From Geodermatophilus chilensis (GTDB taxonomy: Bacteria; Actinomycetota; Actinomycetes; Mycobacteriales; Geodermatophilaceae): a DNA stretch of 64,000 bases. The notes under the pieces were generated by a model. The model made no database searches, was not told the DNA's origin, and worked only from the letters and a program-made list of their open reading frames with translations. Below are positions 48,887 to 58,444 of the stretch, one piece after another (position 1 is the stretch's first letter; every line of letters begins with the position of its first letter). The stretch lies in assembly GCF_002802985.1 (NCBI RefSeq), contig NZ_NVPT01000003.1:1-64000 (forward strand), read 5' to 3'. Made by a program: the position numbers and the translations under genes.

Positions 48887-49873
48887 ATGGCCGACACCCG
48901 ACGTCCCGTCAGCGAGCAGGTCGTCGTCGTCCTCGGTGCCTCCAGCGGCATCGGGCGGGCGACGGCGCTGGAGTTCGCCCGGCAGGGCTGCACCCGGATC
49001 GTCGTCGCCTCCCGCGGTGAGGAGGCCCTCGGCACGCTCGTCGAGGAGCTCACCCGGGAGGGCGCCGAGGCGGTCGCCGTCCCCACCGACATCACCGACC
49101 AGGCCGCCGTGCGCGCGCTGGTCGACGCCGCCGAGGCGCGCTTCGGCCGGATCGACACCTTCGTCACCGTGCCGGGGGTGGGCATCTGGGGGTCGGTGAA
49201 GCAGATCGACCTCGACGAGTTCCGCCGGGTCACCGAGGTCAACTACCTCGGCCACGTGGCCGCCGCGCAGGCCGCCGTCCCGGCGCTGGAGCGGGCCGGC
49301 GGCGGTGTGCTGATCGGCATCGGCTCGGTGGAGGGCTACCGGGCCGTCCCGCTGCACGCGCCCTACTCGGCGAGCAAGTTCGCGCTGCGCGCCTTCTACG
49401 ACGCGTTGCGGATGGAGCTGGCCGAGGAGGGGTCGCCGGTCGAGGTGTGCCAGATCCTGCCCGCCGGCATCGCCACGCCGTTCTTCGAGCACGCCCGCAC
49501 CAAGCTCGGCTCGATGCCCAAGCCGCCCCCGCCGGTGTACGCGCCGGAGCTGGTCGCCGAGGCGGTCGTGCGGGCGTCGGTGCACCCGCGACGGGAGGTG
49601 CCGGTCGGCGACGCCGCGCTGGGCTTCATCGCCGGGCAGCGGTTCAGCCCGGCCCTCACCGACGCGCTGCTGTCGGTGACCGGTCGCCGGCTGCAGACCA
49701 CCGACCGGCCCGACGACGGCACCGACATCCTCGACACCCCGACGCCCGGACCCGGCCGGGTGCGCGGCGCCTTCGCCGGCCAGGTGCTCACCAGCAGCCC
49801 GGTCACCCGGGTCGCCGGCGCCGTGGCCCGCCCGGGCGAGCTGCTGCTCCGGGCTATCCGGCGCCGGGGATGA
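48887..49873 (+). CDS. SDR-family oxidoreductase
   Basis: A 328-residue short-chain dehydrogenase. NAD(P)-binding VVVLGASSGIGRATA, catalytic SIG/S region (IGIGSVEGYRA) and YSASKFALR with Tyr/Lys. The usual NNAG motif is changed to VTVPGVGIWG. A C-terminal extension (about residues 265-328) of proline/arginine-rich sequence ends near a weak hydrophobic segment. Such extended SDRs may bind membranes. It overlaps the converging M24 peptidase gene by 20 bases. Confidence 0.87.
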   Translation: MADTRRPVSEQVVVVLGASSGIGRATALEFARQGCTRIVVASRGEEALGTLVEELTREGAEAVAVPTDITDQAAVRALVDAAEARFGRIDTFVTVPGVGIWGSVKQIDLDEFRRVTEVNYLGHVAAAQAAVPALERAGGGVLIGIGSVEGYRAVPLHAPYSASKFALRAFYDALRMELAEEGSPVEVCQILPAGIATPFFEHARTKLGSMPKPPPPVYAPELVAEAVVRASVHPRREVPVGDAALGFIAGQRFSPALTDALLSVTGRRLQTTDRPDDGTDILDTPTPGPGRVRGAFAGQVLTSSPVTRVAGAVARPGELLLRAIRRRG

Positions 49874-51167
49874 GCAACAGCTCGGTCTGCCGCTCGCCCA
49901 GGTAGGCCACGCCGTCGTCGGTGAGCGCCACGCCCTCCTCCAGCGCCATGCGCACCGGCTGGCCGCCCCACTCGGGCACCGGCACCCGCACGCACAGCTC
50001 GAGGGCGTAGACGGTGTCGGGGTGCAGCACCCGGTCACCGGCACCGGGGACGCCGCCCTGGTCGTCCCACCGGCCGATCGCCGGCCCCGCCCCGTGGCCG
50101 TGCACGCCGACCGGGTGCGAGTAGATGTCGCCGTCGATGCCCTCGGCCGCGGCGGCGCAGCGGGCCGCGGCCAGCACCTCGTTGCCGGTGCGGCCGGTCA
50201 CCAGTTCGGCCGTGGTGAGGTCCTGCAGCCGGTTGCCCACGGCCAGCGCATCGCGCAGCCCGGCCGGCGCCTCGGTCTCGCCGCGGCGCAGCACGTAGCC
50301 GTTGCGCTGGTTGTCGGTCTTCAGGCCCAGGCTGGACAGGCCGACGTCGCAGTGCACCAGGTCGCCGGGCTCCACCGGCACGTCGTAGGGGACCACGGGC
50401 AGCAGCGCCCCCCGCTCGCGCAATGGCGCCACCCCGGCGCGCTGCACGTCGACCACGGGGTGGAACCACGGGTCGAGGCCCAGGTCGGCCAGCCGCTGGC
50501 GGATCCACCACGCCAGGTCGGTGGCGGTGGAGACGCCGGCGGTCAGGACGGCGGGGGAGAAGGCCTCCTCGATCACCTCGCGCACCCGGTGGTTGAGCCC
50601 GTCGAGCACGGCGATCTCCTCGGGCAGCCGCGTCTCCAGCCAGCCGACGACCAGCTCCTCGGCCGACACCAGCCGGTCGGCCCACGGCCCCAGCGCCTCG
50701 GTGAGCTGCCGGTGCTCGGTGTGCGACAGCCCGTCGGCGAGGGCGAAGTCGGCGGAGACGTCGATGCCGATCCGGCGCGGCGCGGCCTGCTCCAGGATGC
50801 GCCGCACCTCGGCCCACTGGGTTTCCTCGGCCGGGGGCCGCCCGCCGTCCTCGGGGGACCAGGCGGGCAGGAACTGGCCCACCGGGTAGCGGGAGACCGC
50901 GGCCGGGGTGACGCCGTCGTCGCTGCGGTGCAGCACGAGGATCGTGCGGCGGCGGGCCGAGAGCCAGGTGGCCGGCAGCAGCGAGGCCAGCACCGGGTCC
51001 TCGTTGTACTCGCGGCCGACGACCAGCCACAGGTCGATGCCGGCGCGGTCCATCAGCCCGGGCAGCAGGTCCAGCAGCCGCTGGGTCAGCCATCGGTCGC
51101 GGACGTCGGCCTGCTCGCGGAGCGGCAGCGGCACCGTCCGGGTCGGGTCCGGCGCGACGAGCGTCAT
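49854..51167 (-). CDS. M24-family metallopeptidase (Xaa-Pro aminopeptidase-like)
   Basis: A 437-residue M24 peptidase. An N-terminal creatinase-like domain (IDLWLVVGREYNEDPVLASL) precedes the pita-bread domain (about 170-430). Metal-ligand candidates are Asp in LVHCDVGL and Asp in KTDNQRNG, His in VGVHGHGAGP, Glu in YALELCVR and Glu in ALEEGVAL. It should remove N-terminal residues from peptides or act on a creatine-like substrate. ATG 51167 is used. It lies 150 bases from the next upstream gene on the same strand and converges with the SDR gene. Confidence 0.85.
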   Translation of the reverse strand: MTLVAPDPTRTVPLPLREQADVRDRWLTQRLLDLLPGLMDRAGIDLWLVVGREYNEDPVLASLLPATWLSARRRTILVLHRSDDGVTPAAVSRYPVGQFLPAWSPEDGGRPPAEETQWAEVRRILEQAAPRRIGIDVSADFALADGLSHTEHRQLTEALGPWADRLVSAEELVVGWLETRLPEEIAVLDGLNHRVREVIEEAFSPAVLTAGVSTATDLAWWIRQRLADLGLDPWFHPVVDVQRAGVAPLRERGALLPVVPYDVPVEPGDLVHCDVGLSSLGLKTDNQRNGYVLRRGETEAPAGLRDALAVGNRLQDLTTAELVTGRTGNEVLAAARCAAAAEGIDGDIYSHPVGVHGHGAGPAIGRWDDQGGVPGAGDRVLHPDTVYALELCVRVPVPEWGGQPVRMALEEGVALTDDGVAYLGERQTELLLIPGAG

Positions 51168-51221
51168 GGGAAGAGTGGAGCAGAGAACCGGCGTGCTCAC
51201 CGGTCGAGCGGTGCGGCCCCT

Positions 51222-51284
51222 CTGCAGGGCCCCGCCGCTGGCCTCGTCCCGGGTCCCGCCGGCCTCCCTGCAGGGTCCCGCCGC
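51222..51284. repeat. 17-base direct repeat between the M24 and GGDEF genes
   Basis: CTGCAGGGCCCCGCCGC at 51222-51238 recurs with one change as CTGCAGGGTCCCGCCGC at 51268-51284. The 152-base gap that holds them contains no gene. Their role is unknown. Confidence 0.4.
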
Positions 51285-51319
51285 GAGCATGCGAGTGGCG
51301 GGGGGAGAGCGGTCCTCTT

Positions 51320-52477
51320 TCAGGCGCTCGATCGGCCGGCCGGCGGGCTGCTGTCGGCGAACCGGCCCGAGCGCTGCCGCGGCAGCACCGCGGCCACCCG
51401 GTCGCGGCCGGCCTGCTTGGCCTCGTACATGGCACCGTCGGCGCGGTCGACCAGCCGCCACATCGCGTCGGCGGCCTCCTCGCCGTCCACCGGCCGGGCC
51501 AGCGCGATGCCGATCGACGCGGTCACCGAGTGGCCGTCGTCCGTGCGGCTGGTCCGCACCGCCGCGCGCAGCCGCTCGGCGAGCTGGTGGGCCTCGGCCG
51601 GGTCGCTGACCAGGCCGAGCACGATCATCTCCTCACCGCCGGTGCGCGCGAGCACGTCGGTGGGCCGAACCGTGGCCGCCAGCGACGACGCCACCGCCCG
51701 CAGCACGGCGTCGCCGGCGGCGTGCCCGTGGGCGTCGTTGAGCTGCTTGAAGTGGTCGAGGTCCAGCACCATCGCGGCCACCCGCGAGCCCTCGCGGCGG
51801 GCCTGCCGCCACACCCGCGGGGCCTGCTCGACCAGGAAGCGGCGGTTGGCCAGCCCGGTGAGCGGGTCCTGGTGGGACAGCGTCTGCGTGGCCTCCAGCA
51901 GCCGCTGCACCCGGCGGCGCAGCACGTAGACGCCCGCGGACGCCGCGTTGAGCACGCCGGAGTTGACGCCCACCTGGACGGCGAGCCCGAGCGGGCTGTC
52001 GTAGCTGCCCCACATCGCCAGCAGGCAGGCCAGCACGGTGGCGAGCATGTTGACCGCGAGCATCCATGGGCCGAGGAACCAGGCGGCGATGAACGCCGGG
52101 AACAGCAGCATGAGCGGTGTTGCGTAGCGGACCGGGTCCTCGATGCACATCGCGACGACCACGTAGACGAGGTCGCCGAGCAGCACCAGGCCGAAGGTCT
52201 CCCACCGGCCGACCCGCCGGAACACCGCCAGCCAGCCGCCCAGCGCCACGAGCAGGGCCATCGTGCCGCCGTACACAGAGCTGGAGGCGCCCTCGCGCAG
52301 CACGCCGTCCACGAAGAGGTTGACCAGCCCCATCGCCCCGCCGAGGAACAGCAGCCCGGCGAGGGTCAGGGCGGCCACCTGCCGCTCCACCCCGCGGCCG
52401 GCGGCGAGGTCCGCCGCCAGCGCCCCCGGCCGTGTGTCGGTGCCCTCACGTCGCCACCCCGTCACGGGGGGCAGCAT
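51320..52477 (-). CDS. Membrane diguanylate cyclase
   Basis: A 385-residue protein with about six N-terminal helices (residues 35-185) and a C-terminal GGDEF domain. The domain opens LSHQDPLTGLANRR (about 211), has LDLDHFKQLND, and carries the active-site loop ARTGGEEM (about 279), a GGEE variant with Met in place of Phe. It should make c-di-GMP unless the Met change lowers activity. No clear I-site RxxD precedes the motif. Together with the EAL protein at 502-2502 it shows two c-di-GMP enzymes in the window. Confidence 0.9.
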   Translation of the reverse strand: MLPPVTGWRREGTDTRPGALAADLAAGRGVERQVAALTLAGLLFLGGAMGLVNLFVDGVLREGASSSVYGGTMALLVALGGWLAVFRRVGRWETFGLVLLGDLVYVVVAMCIEDPVRYATPLMLLFPAFIAAWFLGPWMLAVNMLATVLACLLAMWGSYDSPLGLAVQVGVNSGVLNAASAGVYVLRRRVQRLLEATQTLSHQDPLTGLANRRFLVEQAPRVWRQARREGSRVAAMVLDLDHFKQLNDAHGHAAGDAVLRAVASSLAATVRPTDVLARTGGEEMIVLGLVSDPAEAHQLAERLRAAVRTSRTDDGHSVTASIGIALARPVDGEEAADAMWRLVDRADGAMYEAKQAGRDRVAAVLPRQRSGRFADSSPPAGRSSA

Positions 52478-52583
52478 GCCGCACCCAGCGGTCTCCCAGG
52501 GAGTCCCGTTGCCTGGTCGTCACCGGACGTCCCAGTGGCGGGACGGGTCGACGTCCTCGCACGTCGGTGCCAGGGTGGCGGCC

Positions 52584-53057
52584 GTGTCCCACCCCGAGCC
52601 CGGCACGGCCGTCGTCCGCTCCCTCGCCGAGCACTCGATGGTGGGAGCGGGACCGACCAGCGCGCTGCGCATGGTCGCGCCCGGCTCGCAGACGGCGGGT
52701 CGCTTCGGTCTGGTCGAGTACCGCCTCGCGCCACGCAGCCCCGGGGCCGCGCCGCACGTCCACCAGACGTTCTCCGAGTCGTTCTACGTGCTGTCCGGCC
52801 GACTCACCGTCTACGCCGACGGCGCCTGGCGGCCGTGCTCGGCCGGCGACTTCGCGCTGGTGCACGAGCGCGGCGTGCACGGCTTCCGCAACGACGGCGA
52901 CGAGCCGGCCGACTTCCTCGTCCTCTTCGCACCCGGCATCGCGCGCGAGCAGTTCTTCGCCGAGATGGCCGAGCTGCGCCGCAGCGGCCGGACCCTCTCC
53001 CCGGAGGAGATGACCGCCTTCTACGCCCGGCACGACCAGGTGATGGTCGACGTCTGA
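52584..53057 (+). CDS. Cupin-domain protein
   Basis: A 157-residue single-cupin protein. The metal-binding first motif is APHVHQTFSESFYVLSGRLT and the second is GVHGFRNDGDEPADFLVLFAPG. The histidines and glutamate typical of a metal-binding cupin are present. GTG 52584 follows AGGGTGG; GTG 52575 is also possible. It diverges from the diguanylate cyclase. Function cannot be given beyond a metal-dependent enzyme or sugar-binding protein. Confidence 0.8.
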   Translation: MSHPEPGTAVVRSLAEHSMVGAGPTSALRMVAPGSQTAGRFGLVEYRLAPRSPGAAPHVHQTFSESFYVLSGRLTVYADGAWRPCSAGDFALVHERGVHGFRNDGDEPADFLVLFAPGIAREQFFAEMAELRRSGRTLSPEEMTAFYARHDQVMVDV

Positions 53058-53189
53058 CCCGGGGCCGCGGCCGCCACGCGCTCGACACGCCGGGAGCGCA
53101 CAACCCTCCCGTGGCCTCCCTCGTTGAGCCGCCCGGGACCGGTTGCGGTCCCGGACAGCCCTGCGGGGCCGTACGGAGCGAGGACGGGC

Positions 53190-53399
53190 GTGCCCGACGA
53201 ACGCATCACCTGGACGGACTGCCCCACCTGCGGCGACCGTGCGGCGGTCGGCTGGCAGATCGACCGGGGGCCGGACGGCGGCCTCCAGGAGGCGCCGACG
53301 ACGTTCGACTGCAACAGCGGCTGCACCATGACCGACCTGCAGGTCATCTACTGGTTCGGCGGGCGCGGCCCCGGCGGGGGCCCGGCCCGGCCCCGGTAG
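53190..53399 (+). CDS. Small cysteine-rich hypothetical protein
   Basis: A 69-residue protein with CPTCGDRAAVGW and CNSGCTMTDLQ, possibly a zinc-binding pair, followed by a Gly/Pro-rich tail. GAGGA lies upstream of GTG 53190. Family not recognised; this kind of small CxxC protein is common in actinobacteria. Confidence 0.55.
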   Translation: MPDERITWTDCPTCGDRAAVGWQIDRGPDGGLQEAPTTFDCNSGCTMTDLQVIYWFGGRGPGGGPARPR

Positions 53400-53478
53400 G
53401 GGCCTGCACTGTCTCGTCCTGCCCACCTGGGCCTACCGTCGGGCGGGACGTCGGAAGGCCACGCACCGGGAGGACGAC

Positions 53479-53664
53479 ATGGCGCAGGGGCCGTGGTTCT
53501 ACTGCCTCAAGCACCACACCGTGGAGGACCGGGACGGCTGCGCCGAGCGGCACCGCCTGGGCCCGTACGCCACCCGCGAGGAGGCCGAGCACGCGCTGCA
53601 GTCGGTGGCCGAGCGGGAAGAGCGGCTGACCGCCGAGGACCGCGCCTGGCGGGACGGCGACTGA
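53479..53664 (+). CDS. Small SPOR-like hypothetical protein
   Basis: A 61-residue protein, MAQGPWFYCLKHHTVEDRDG onward, ending EEAEHALQSVAEREERLTAE. It belongs to a family of short actinobacterial proteins with WFYCLKHH and LGPYATREEAEHAL, resembling a SPOR-like fold. GGGAGGA precedes ATG 53479. Function unknown. A strong hairpin follows. Confidence 0.7.
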   Translation: MAQGPWFYCLKHHTVEDRDGCAERHRLGPYATREEAEHALQSVAEREERLTAEDRAWRDGD

Positions 53665-53670
53665 AAAGGA

Positions 53671-53719
53671 CCCCGTCCCTCTCACCGCTCGCAAGCTCGC
53701 GGCGAGCCTCGGGACGGGG
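53671..53719 (+). terminator. Hairpin terminator after the small gene
   Basis: CCCCGTCCC (53671-53679) pairs with GGGACGGGG (53711-53719), with an inner GCTCGC/GCGAGC stem. It starts 6 bases after the stop codon. Confidence 0.7.
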
Positions 53720-53785
53720 CCGCCTGCGCGCCCGGGCATGATCCCTGCGGGACGCCGGGCGGTCCGGCGGCGCAGGAGGTGGGAC

Positions 53786-54481
53786 GTGTCGGACGGACGC
53801 TCGGTGGAGGAGCTGGTCGTCGGCGTGCTGGGCGGCACCGGTCCGCAGGGCCGCGGGCTGGCCGTCCGGCTGGCGGCGGCCGGGCAGCGCGTGCTGCTGG
53901 GCTCGCGGGACGCCGAGCGGGCCGGTGAGGTCGCCGCGCAGGTCGCCGAGCGCGCCACCGCCGCGGCCGGGAACGTCGAGGTCTCGGTCACCGGCGGTTC
54001 CAACGTCGACGTCGCCGGGGCGGCCGACGTCGTCATCGTCGCCGTCCCGTACGCCGGGCACGCCGACACCCTCGCGGAGCTCGCCACCCCGCTGGCCGGG
54101 AAGGTCGTCGTCGACTGCGTCGTCCCCATGGCCTTCGACGAGCTCGGTGCCTACGTGCTCGACGTCCCCGAGGGCTCGGTGGCCCAGCAGGCCGCGGCGC
54201 TGCTGCCCGACTCGCACGTGGTCGGCGCCTTCCACCACCTGTCGGCGCGGCTGCTCGAGGACCTCTCCAGGCCCACCCTGGACGGCGACGTGATGGTGGT
54301 CGGCGACGTCCGCGAGGCCACCGACACCGTGCAGGCGCTGGCCGGCCGGCTGCCGGGCATGCGCGGCATCTACGCCGGCCGGCTGCGCAACGCCCGCCAG
54401 GTCGAGGCGCTGACCATCAACCTGGTGTCGGTCAACCGCCGGTACAAGGCGCACGCCGGCATCCGCGTCACCGACGTCTGA
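53786..54481 (+). CDS. npdG: F420-dependent NADP reductase
   Basis: A 231-residue reduced-F420:NADP oxidoreductase. The nucleotide-binding motif is VGVLGGTGPQGRGLAVRLAA; the fold continues with VVIVAVPYAGHADTLAELA, VVDCVVPMAF, VGAFHHLSARLLEDL and GIYAGRLRNARQVEALTI. It transfers hydride between F420 and NADP, which implies the organism makes F420. AGGAGG lies 7 bases before GTG 53786. It converges with panB. Confidence 0.9.
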   Translation: MSDGRSVEELVVGVLGGTGPQGRGLAVRLAAAGQRVLLGSRDAERAGEVAAQVAERATAAAGNVEVSVTGGSNVDVAGAADVVIVAVPYAGHADTLAELATPLAGKVVVDCVVPMAFDELGAYVLDVPEGSVAQQAAALLPDSHVVGAFHHLSARLLEDLSRPTLDGDVMVVGDVREATDTVQALAGRLPGMRGIYAGRLRNARQVEALTINLVSVNRRYKAHAGIRVTDV

Positions 54482-54494
54482 GCGAGCTCCGGGT

Positions 54495-54523
54495 CCCACT
54501 CGACGGGTGTCCCGACGAGTGGG
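54495..54523. terminator. Bidirectional hairpin between npdG and panB
   Basis: CCCACTCG (54495-54502) pairs with CGAGTGGG (54516-54523) around a 13-base loop, in the gap between the convergent npdG and panB genes. Confidence 0.6.
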
Positions 54524-54609
54524 GGCCGGAGGCCTCCGCGAGGAGGGACGAAGCGGCTCCACGCGGCAGGGGGACGGCCGTTGGCCGCGGTCGATCGTCC
54601 GGAGGACGA

Positions 54610-55440
54610 TCAGTCGAAAGAGTGCTCGGGACCGGGGAAGACGCCGCCGCGGACCTCGTCGGCGTACTCGCGTGCCGCCCGCAGCAGCTCACCCCGCAGG
54701 TCGGCGTACTTCTTGACGAAGCGCGGCACCCGGCCGCCGGTCAGCCCGGCCATGTCCGGCCAGACCAGCACCTGGGCGTCGCAGTCCGCCCCGGCGCCGA
54801 TGCCGACGGTGGGGATGGCCAGCTCCTTCGTCACCTGGGCCGCGAGCGGCGCGGGCACCATCTCCAGGACGACGGCGAACGCCCCGGCCTCCTGGACGGC
54901 ATGCGCATCGGCGAGCAGCTTCTCCGCCCCGGCCCCGCGCCCCTGCACCCGGAAGCCGCCGAGGGCGTGCTCGCTCTGGGGCGTGAACCCGATGTGCGCC
55001 ATGACCGGGATGCCGGAGTCGTGCAGCAGCCGGATCTGCGGTGCGACCCGCTCCCCGCCCTCGAGCTTGACCGCCTGCGCGCCGCCCTCCTTCATCATCC
55101 GGACGGCGGTGTCGAACGCCTGCTGCGGCGCGGACTCGTAGCTGCCGAACGGCAGGTCGGCCACGATGAGCGAGCGCTTGGTCGAGCGGGTGACCGCCTT
55201 GGTCATCACCAGCAGGTCCTCGACGGTCACCGGGACGGTGGAGGTGTGCCCGAGGACCACGTTGCCCGAGGAGTCGCCGACCAGCATCACCGGGATGCCG
55301 GCCTCCTCGAAGATCGCCGCGCTGAAGGTGTCGTAGGCGGTGAGCATCGCCCACTTCTCGCCGCGCTCCTTGGCCTGTTGCAGGTGGTGCACGCGCACCC
55401 GGGCGGTGGACGTCCCGCCGTAGAGAACCGGTTCGCTCAT
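54610..55440 (-). CDS. panB: 3-methyl-2-oxobutanoate hydroxymethyltransferase
   Basis: A 276-residue PanB, first step of pantothenate synthesis: transfers a hydroxymethyl group from methylene-tetrahydrofolate to 2-oxoisovalerate. Metal ligands Asp in [11 protein letters not shown] and in [10 protein letters not shown], the EGG substrate region (KLEGGERV), catalytic Glu in VVLEMVP and [17 protein letters not shown] are present. The C-terminus [10 protein letters not shown] is conserved. ATG 55440 overlaps the nadE stop (ATGA), so panB is translated after nadE in the same transcript. Confidence 0.96.
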   Translation of the reverse strand: MSEPVLYGGTSTARVRVHHLQQAKERGEKWAMLTAYDTFSAAIFEEAGIPVMLVGDSSGNVVLGHTSTVPVTVEDLLVMTKAVTRSTKRSLIVADLPFGSYESAPQQAFDTAVRMMKEGGAQAVKLEGGERVAPQIRLLHDSGIPVMAHIGFTPQSEHALGGFRVQGRGAGAEKLLADAHAVQEAGAFAVVLEMVPAPLAAQVTKELAIPTVGIGAGADCDAQVLVWPDMAGLTGGRVPRFVKKYADLRGELLRAAREYADEVRGGVFPGPEHSFD

Positions 55441-57272
55441 GGGTGCGCTGCCGCTCCTTCGCGGACGCTGGGCAGGGTCTCCCGCCAGCGGTTGGTGATC
55501 GGGAGGCGCCGGTCGCGGCCGAACGCCTTGAGGCTGATCTTGGTGCCGGGTGCGGACTGCCGGCGCTTGAACTCCGCGGCGTCCACCAGCCGCAGCACCC
55601 GGGCCACCACCTCGGGGTCGTGGCCGCGCTCCAGCAGCTCGGCCATCCCGAGGTCGCGGTCGACGTAGTCGGCGACCACCGCGTCGAGCTCCTCGTAGGA
55701 GGGCAGCGAGTCGGTGTCGACCTGGCCGGGGGCGAGCTCGGCCGACGGCGGCTTGTCGATCGAGTTCTGCGGGATCGGCTCGGTCTCGCCGCGGCCCCGG
55801 GCGTAGTCGTTGCGCCAGCGGGCCAGCGCCCAGACCAGCGTCTTCGGCACGTCCTTGATCGGCGCGAACCCGCCGGCCGAGTCGCCGTAGAGGGTCGAGT
55901 AGCCGACGGCGATCTCGCTCTTGTTGCCCGTCGTCAGCACGAGGTGCCCGTGCTGGTTGGACAGCCCCATGAGCAGTGTGCCGCGTACACGCGCCTGCAG
56001 GTTCTCCGCGGCGACCCCGCTGAGCTCCACCGACGAGTGGTAGGCGTCGACCATCGGCGCGATCGGGACGACGGAGTAGTGCAGCCCGGTGCGCCGCGCG
56101 AGGTCCTCGGCGTCGGCCAGCGAGTGCTCGCTGGAGTACTTCGACGGCAGCCCGACGCCGTACACCCGGTCGGCGCCCAGCGCGTCGACGGCGAGGGCGG
56201 CGCACACGGCGGAGTCGATGCCGCCGGAGAGGCCCAGCACCACCGAGGGCATGCCGTTCTTGTCGATGAAGTCCCGCAGGCCCAGCACCAGCGCCCGCCA
56301 GACCTCCTCGGGGTCCGACAGCGGCTCGGCCACCGACGCCGGCCGCGGCTCGAACGCCGGCACCGGCTCCTCGGAGAGCACGTGCCGGGTCACCGTCATC
56401 GGCCCGATCCGGCCCTCGCGCCGCTCGGGCACCGACGACGGGTCGATCGAGAGGTCCACGCACATCAGGTGCTCGACGAACTGCGGCGCCCGGCCGAGCA
56501 GCTCGCCGTCCGCGGACACGGCCATCGAGTCGCCGTCGAAGACCAGCTCGTCCTGGCCGCCGACCTGGTTGCAGTAGACGACGGTGGCCCGCGCCTCGGC
56601 CGCCCGGCGGCGGACCAGCGGCAGCCGCAGGTCGTCCTTGGCCCGCTCGTAGGGCGAGGCGTTGGGGGAGAGCACCAGGTCGACCCCGGCCTGCCCGGCG
56701 ACGCCGCACGGCCCGCCCTCGACCCAGAGGTCCTCGCACACGGTCAGCGCCACGTCCACGCCGTGCAGCCGCACGACCGGCAGCTCGGTGCCGGGCACGA
56801 AGTAGCGGGCCTCGTCGAAGACGCCGTAGTTGGGCAGGTGCCGCTTGTGGTACCGGACGACGACCTGGCCGCCGTACAGCAGCGCCGCGGCGTTGCGGGG
56901 CGCGCCGTGCCGCGGGTTGGCGTCGGCCGGGCGGTCGTCGTCGCCGGGCATGGACTCCGCCGGCGCCGGGCCGCTGCCCTCGGTGTGCTCGAGGTGGCCG
57001 ACGACGACGGCGACCTCGCCCAGCCCCCGCTCGGCGAGGTCGGCGGCGAGGTCGACCAGCGCGGTCTCGCTGGCGCGGGCGAAGGACTCCCGGAGCACGA
57101 GGTCCTCGGCCGGGTAGCCGGTCAGGGTCATCTCGGGGAAGACGACGACGTGGGCGCCGGCGGCTGCCGCGTCCGCCGTCCAGCGGGTCACCAGCTCGGC
57201 GTTGCCGCTGATGTCGCCGACCCGGGTGTCGACCTGGGCCAAGGCCACTCTGAGCTGCACGGGTTCGCTCAC
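55437..57272 (-). CDS. nadE: Glutamine-dependent NAD+ synthetase
   Basis: A 611-residue two-domain enzyme. The N-terminal nitrilase-type glutaminase has its triad as Glu in VVFPEMTL, Lys in RYHKRHLPN and Cys in LTVCEDLW. The C-terminal synthetase has the P-loop [16 protein letters not shown] (about 348) and [17 protein letters not shown]. It amidates nicotinic-acid adenine dinucleotide to NAD. GTG 57272 is used. It leads the panB pair and starts about 50 bases from the slipin stop. Confidence 0.96.
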   Translation of the reverse strand: MSEPVQLRVALAQVDTRVGDISGNAELVTRWTADAAAAGAHVVVFPEMTLTGYPAEDLVLRESFARASETALVDLAADLAERGLGEVAVVVGHLEHTEGSGPAPAESMPGDDDRPADANPRHGAPRNAAALLYGGQVVVRYHKRHLPNYGVFDEARYFVPGTELPVVRLHGVDVALTVCEDLWVEGGPCGVAGQAGVDLVLSPNASPYERAKDDLRLPLVRRRAAEARATVVYCNQVGGQDELVFDGDSMAVSADGELLGRAPQFVEHLMCVDLSIDPSSVPERREGRIGPMTVTRHVLSEEPVPAFEPRPASVAEPLSDPEEVWRALVLGLRDFIDKNGMPSVVLGLSGGIDSAVCAALAVDALGADRVYGVGLPSKYSSEHSLADAEDLARRTGLHYSVVPIAPMVDAYHSSVELSGVAAENLQARVRGTLLMGLSNQHGHLVLTTGNKSEIAVGYSTLYGDSAGGFAPIKDVPKTLVWALARWRNDYARGRGETEPIPQNSIDKPPSAELAPGQVDTDSLPSYEELDAVVADYVDRDLGMAELLERGHDPEVVARVLRLVDAAEFKRRQSAPGTKISLKAFGRDRRLPITNRWRETLPSVREGAAAHP

Positions 57273-57324
57273 GTGCCCATCCTGGTCCGCGCCCCCGGTG
57301 CCCGGCCACGCGGGGGACGGGCGG

Positions 57325-58158
57325 TCAGCCGGTGGCCACGGGCGGGGTCGTGGCGCGGGGGACGGGCAGTCCCTCGGACGGCGGGCCGGCCGCCGGTGTC
57401 GCGGGGGTGGCGTGCTCGAGGAAGCGGAGCAGCTCGACCGGGAAGGGCAGGACGACCGTCGAGTTCTTCTCAGCGGCCACCTCCACCATCGTCTGCAGCA
57501 GGCGCAGCTGCAGCGCGGCCGGCTGGGTCGCCATCACCTGCGCGGCCTGCGCCAGCTTCTGCGAGGCCTGCAGCTCGCCCTCGGCCGTGATCACCCGGGA
57601 CCGGCGTTCGCGCTCGGCCTCGGCCTGGCGGGACATCGACCGCTTCATCGACTCCGGCAGGGCGACGTCCTTGATGTCGACGCGGTCGATGTGGATGCCC
57701 CAGTCGACGGCGGGGCTGTCCATCATCAGCTCCAGGCCCTGGTTGAGCCGCTCGCGGTTGGACAGCAGGTCGTCGAGCTCGCTCTTGCCGATGATCGAGC
57801 GCAGCGACGCCTGGGCCACCTGGCCGATCGCGGCCTGGTAGTTCTGCACGTCGACGACGACACGGACCGGGTCGTAGACCCGCCAGTACACGACCGCGTC
57901 GACCTTCACGGTGACGTTGTCGCGGGTGATCCCCTCCTGCGCCGGCACCGGCATGGTGACGATCTGCATGTTGACCTTGTGCAACCGGTCGATCCCGGGG
58001 GCGATCAGCGTCAGGCCGGGCGGGCGCGCGTCGCCGGACAGCCGGCCGAACCGCAGGACCACCCCGCGCTGGTACTGGGTCACCACCCGGACGCTCGCCC
58101 CGAGCAGGACCAGCACTCCCGCGAGCGCGATCGCCAGGATCACGAAGATGGCGTCCAT
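57325..58158 (-). CDS. Slipin/stomatin (SPFH domain) protein
   Basis: A 277-residue SPFH protein. An N-terminal membrane hairpin (FVILAIALAGVLVLLGASVR) precedes the band-7 domain (RGVVLRFGRL, PGLTLIAPGIDRLHKVNM, ALPESMKRSMSRQAEAERER), and a coiled helix and short C-terminal hydrophobic region follow. It scaffolds membrane microdomains. ATG 58158 is used. No NfeD gene is adjacent, which is common for slipin-2-type proteins. Confidence 0.9.
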   Translation of the reverse strand: MDAIFVILAIALAGVLVLLGASVRVVTQYQRGVVLRFGRLSGDARPPGLTLIAPGIDRLHKVNMQIVTMPVPAQEGITRDNVTVKVDAVVYWRVYDPVRVVVDVQNYQAAIGQVAQASLRSIIGKSELDDLLSNRERLNQGLELMMDSPAVDWGIHIDRVDIKDVALPESMKRSMSRQAEAERERRSRVITAEGELQASQKLAQAAQVMATQPAALQLRLLQTMVEVAAEKNSTVVLPFPVELLRFLEHATPATPAAGPPSEGLPVPRATTPPVATG

Positions 58159-58224
58159 CTCGGCCTCCGTCGTCCCGTCGGGTGTGGTGCGGGCACGGGG
58201 ACGACGTGCCCGGTGTTGAAGCTG

Positions 58225-58245
58225 CCGGCCCCACGGCGGGGCCGG
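58225..58245. terminator. GC hairpin upstream of the slipin gene
   Basis: CCGGCCCC (58225-58232) pairs with GGGGCCGG (58238-58245) around a 5-base loop. It lies in the 286-base gap between the universal stress gene and the slipin gene; the rest of that gap holds no convincing gene. It may end the stress-protein transcript. Confidence 0.45.
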
Positions 58246-58444
58246 GACGACTCGTCGTGCGCCTCCGAGCGGACCTCCCGTCGGCCGCCGGCCTGGGCCA
58301 CCCTCGGCGCCGACGGACCGACGCGGGACCGGACGGCGCCCCCGGGGCCTGGCGGCCGCTGCTCGACGCGGCCAGCAGCGGACCCGTCGTGCTCCTGTCC
58401 AGCGCCCGGGACGAGGAGCACGACAACGCGGTGGCGCTGCGGGA

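Noticed and set aside
58246-58444. Possible small gene in the gap before slipin (frame with WRPLLDAASSGPVVLLSSARD)
   Set aside because: The plus-strand frame has no clear start or ribosome-binding site, and its continuation is antisense to the universal stress gene.
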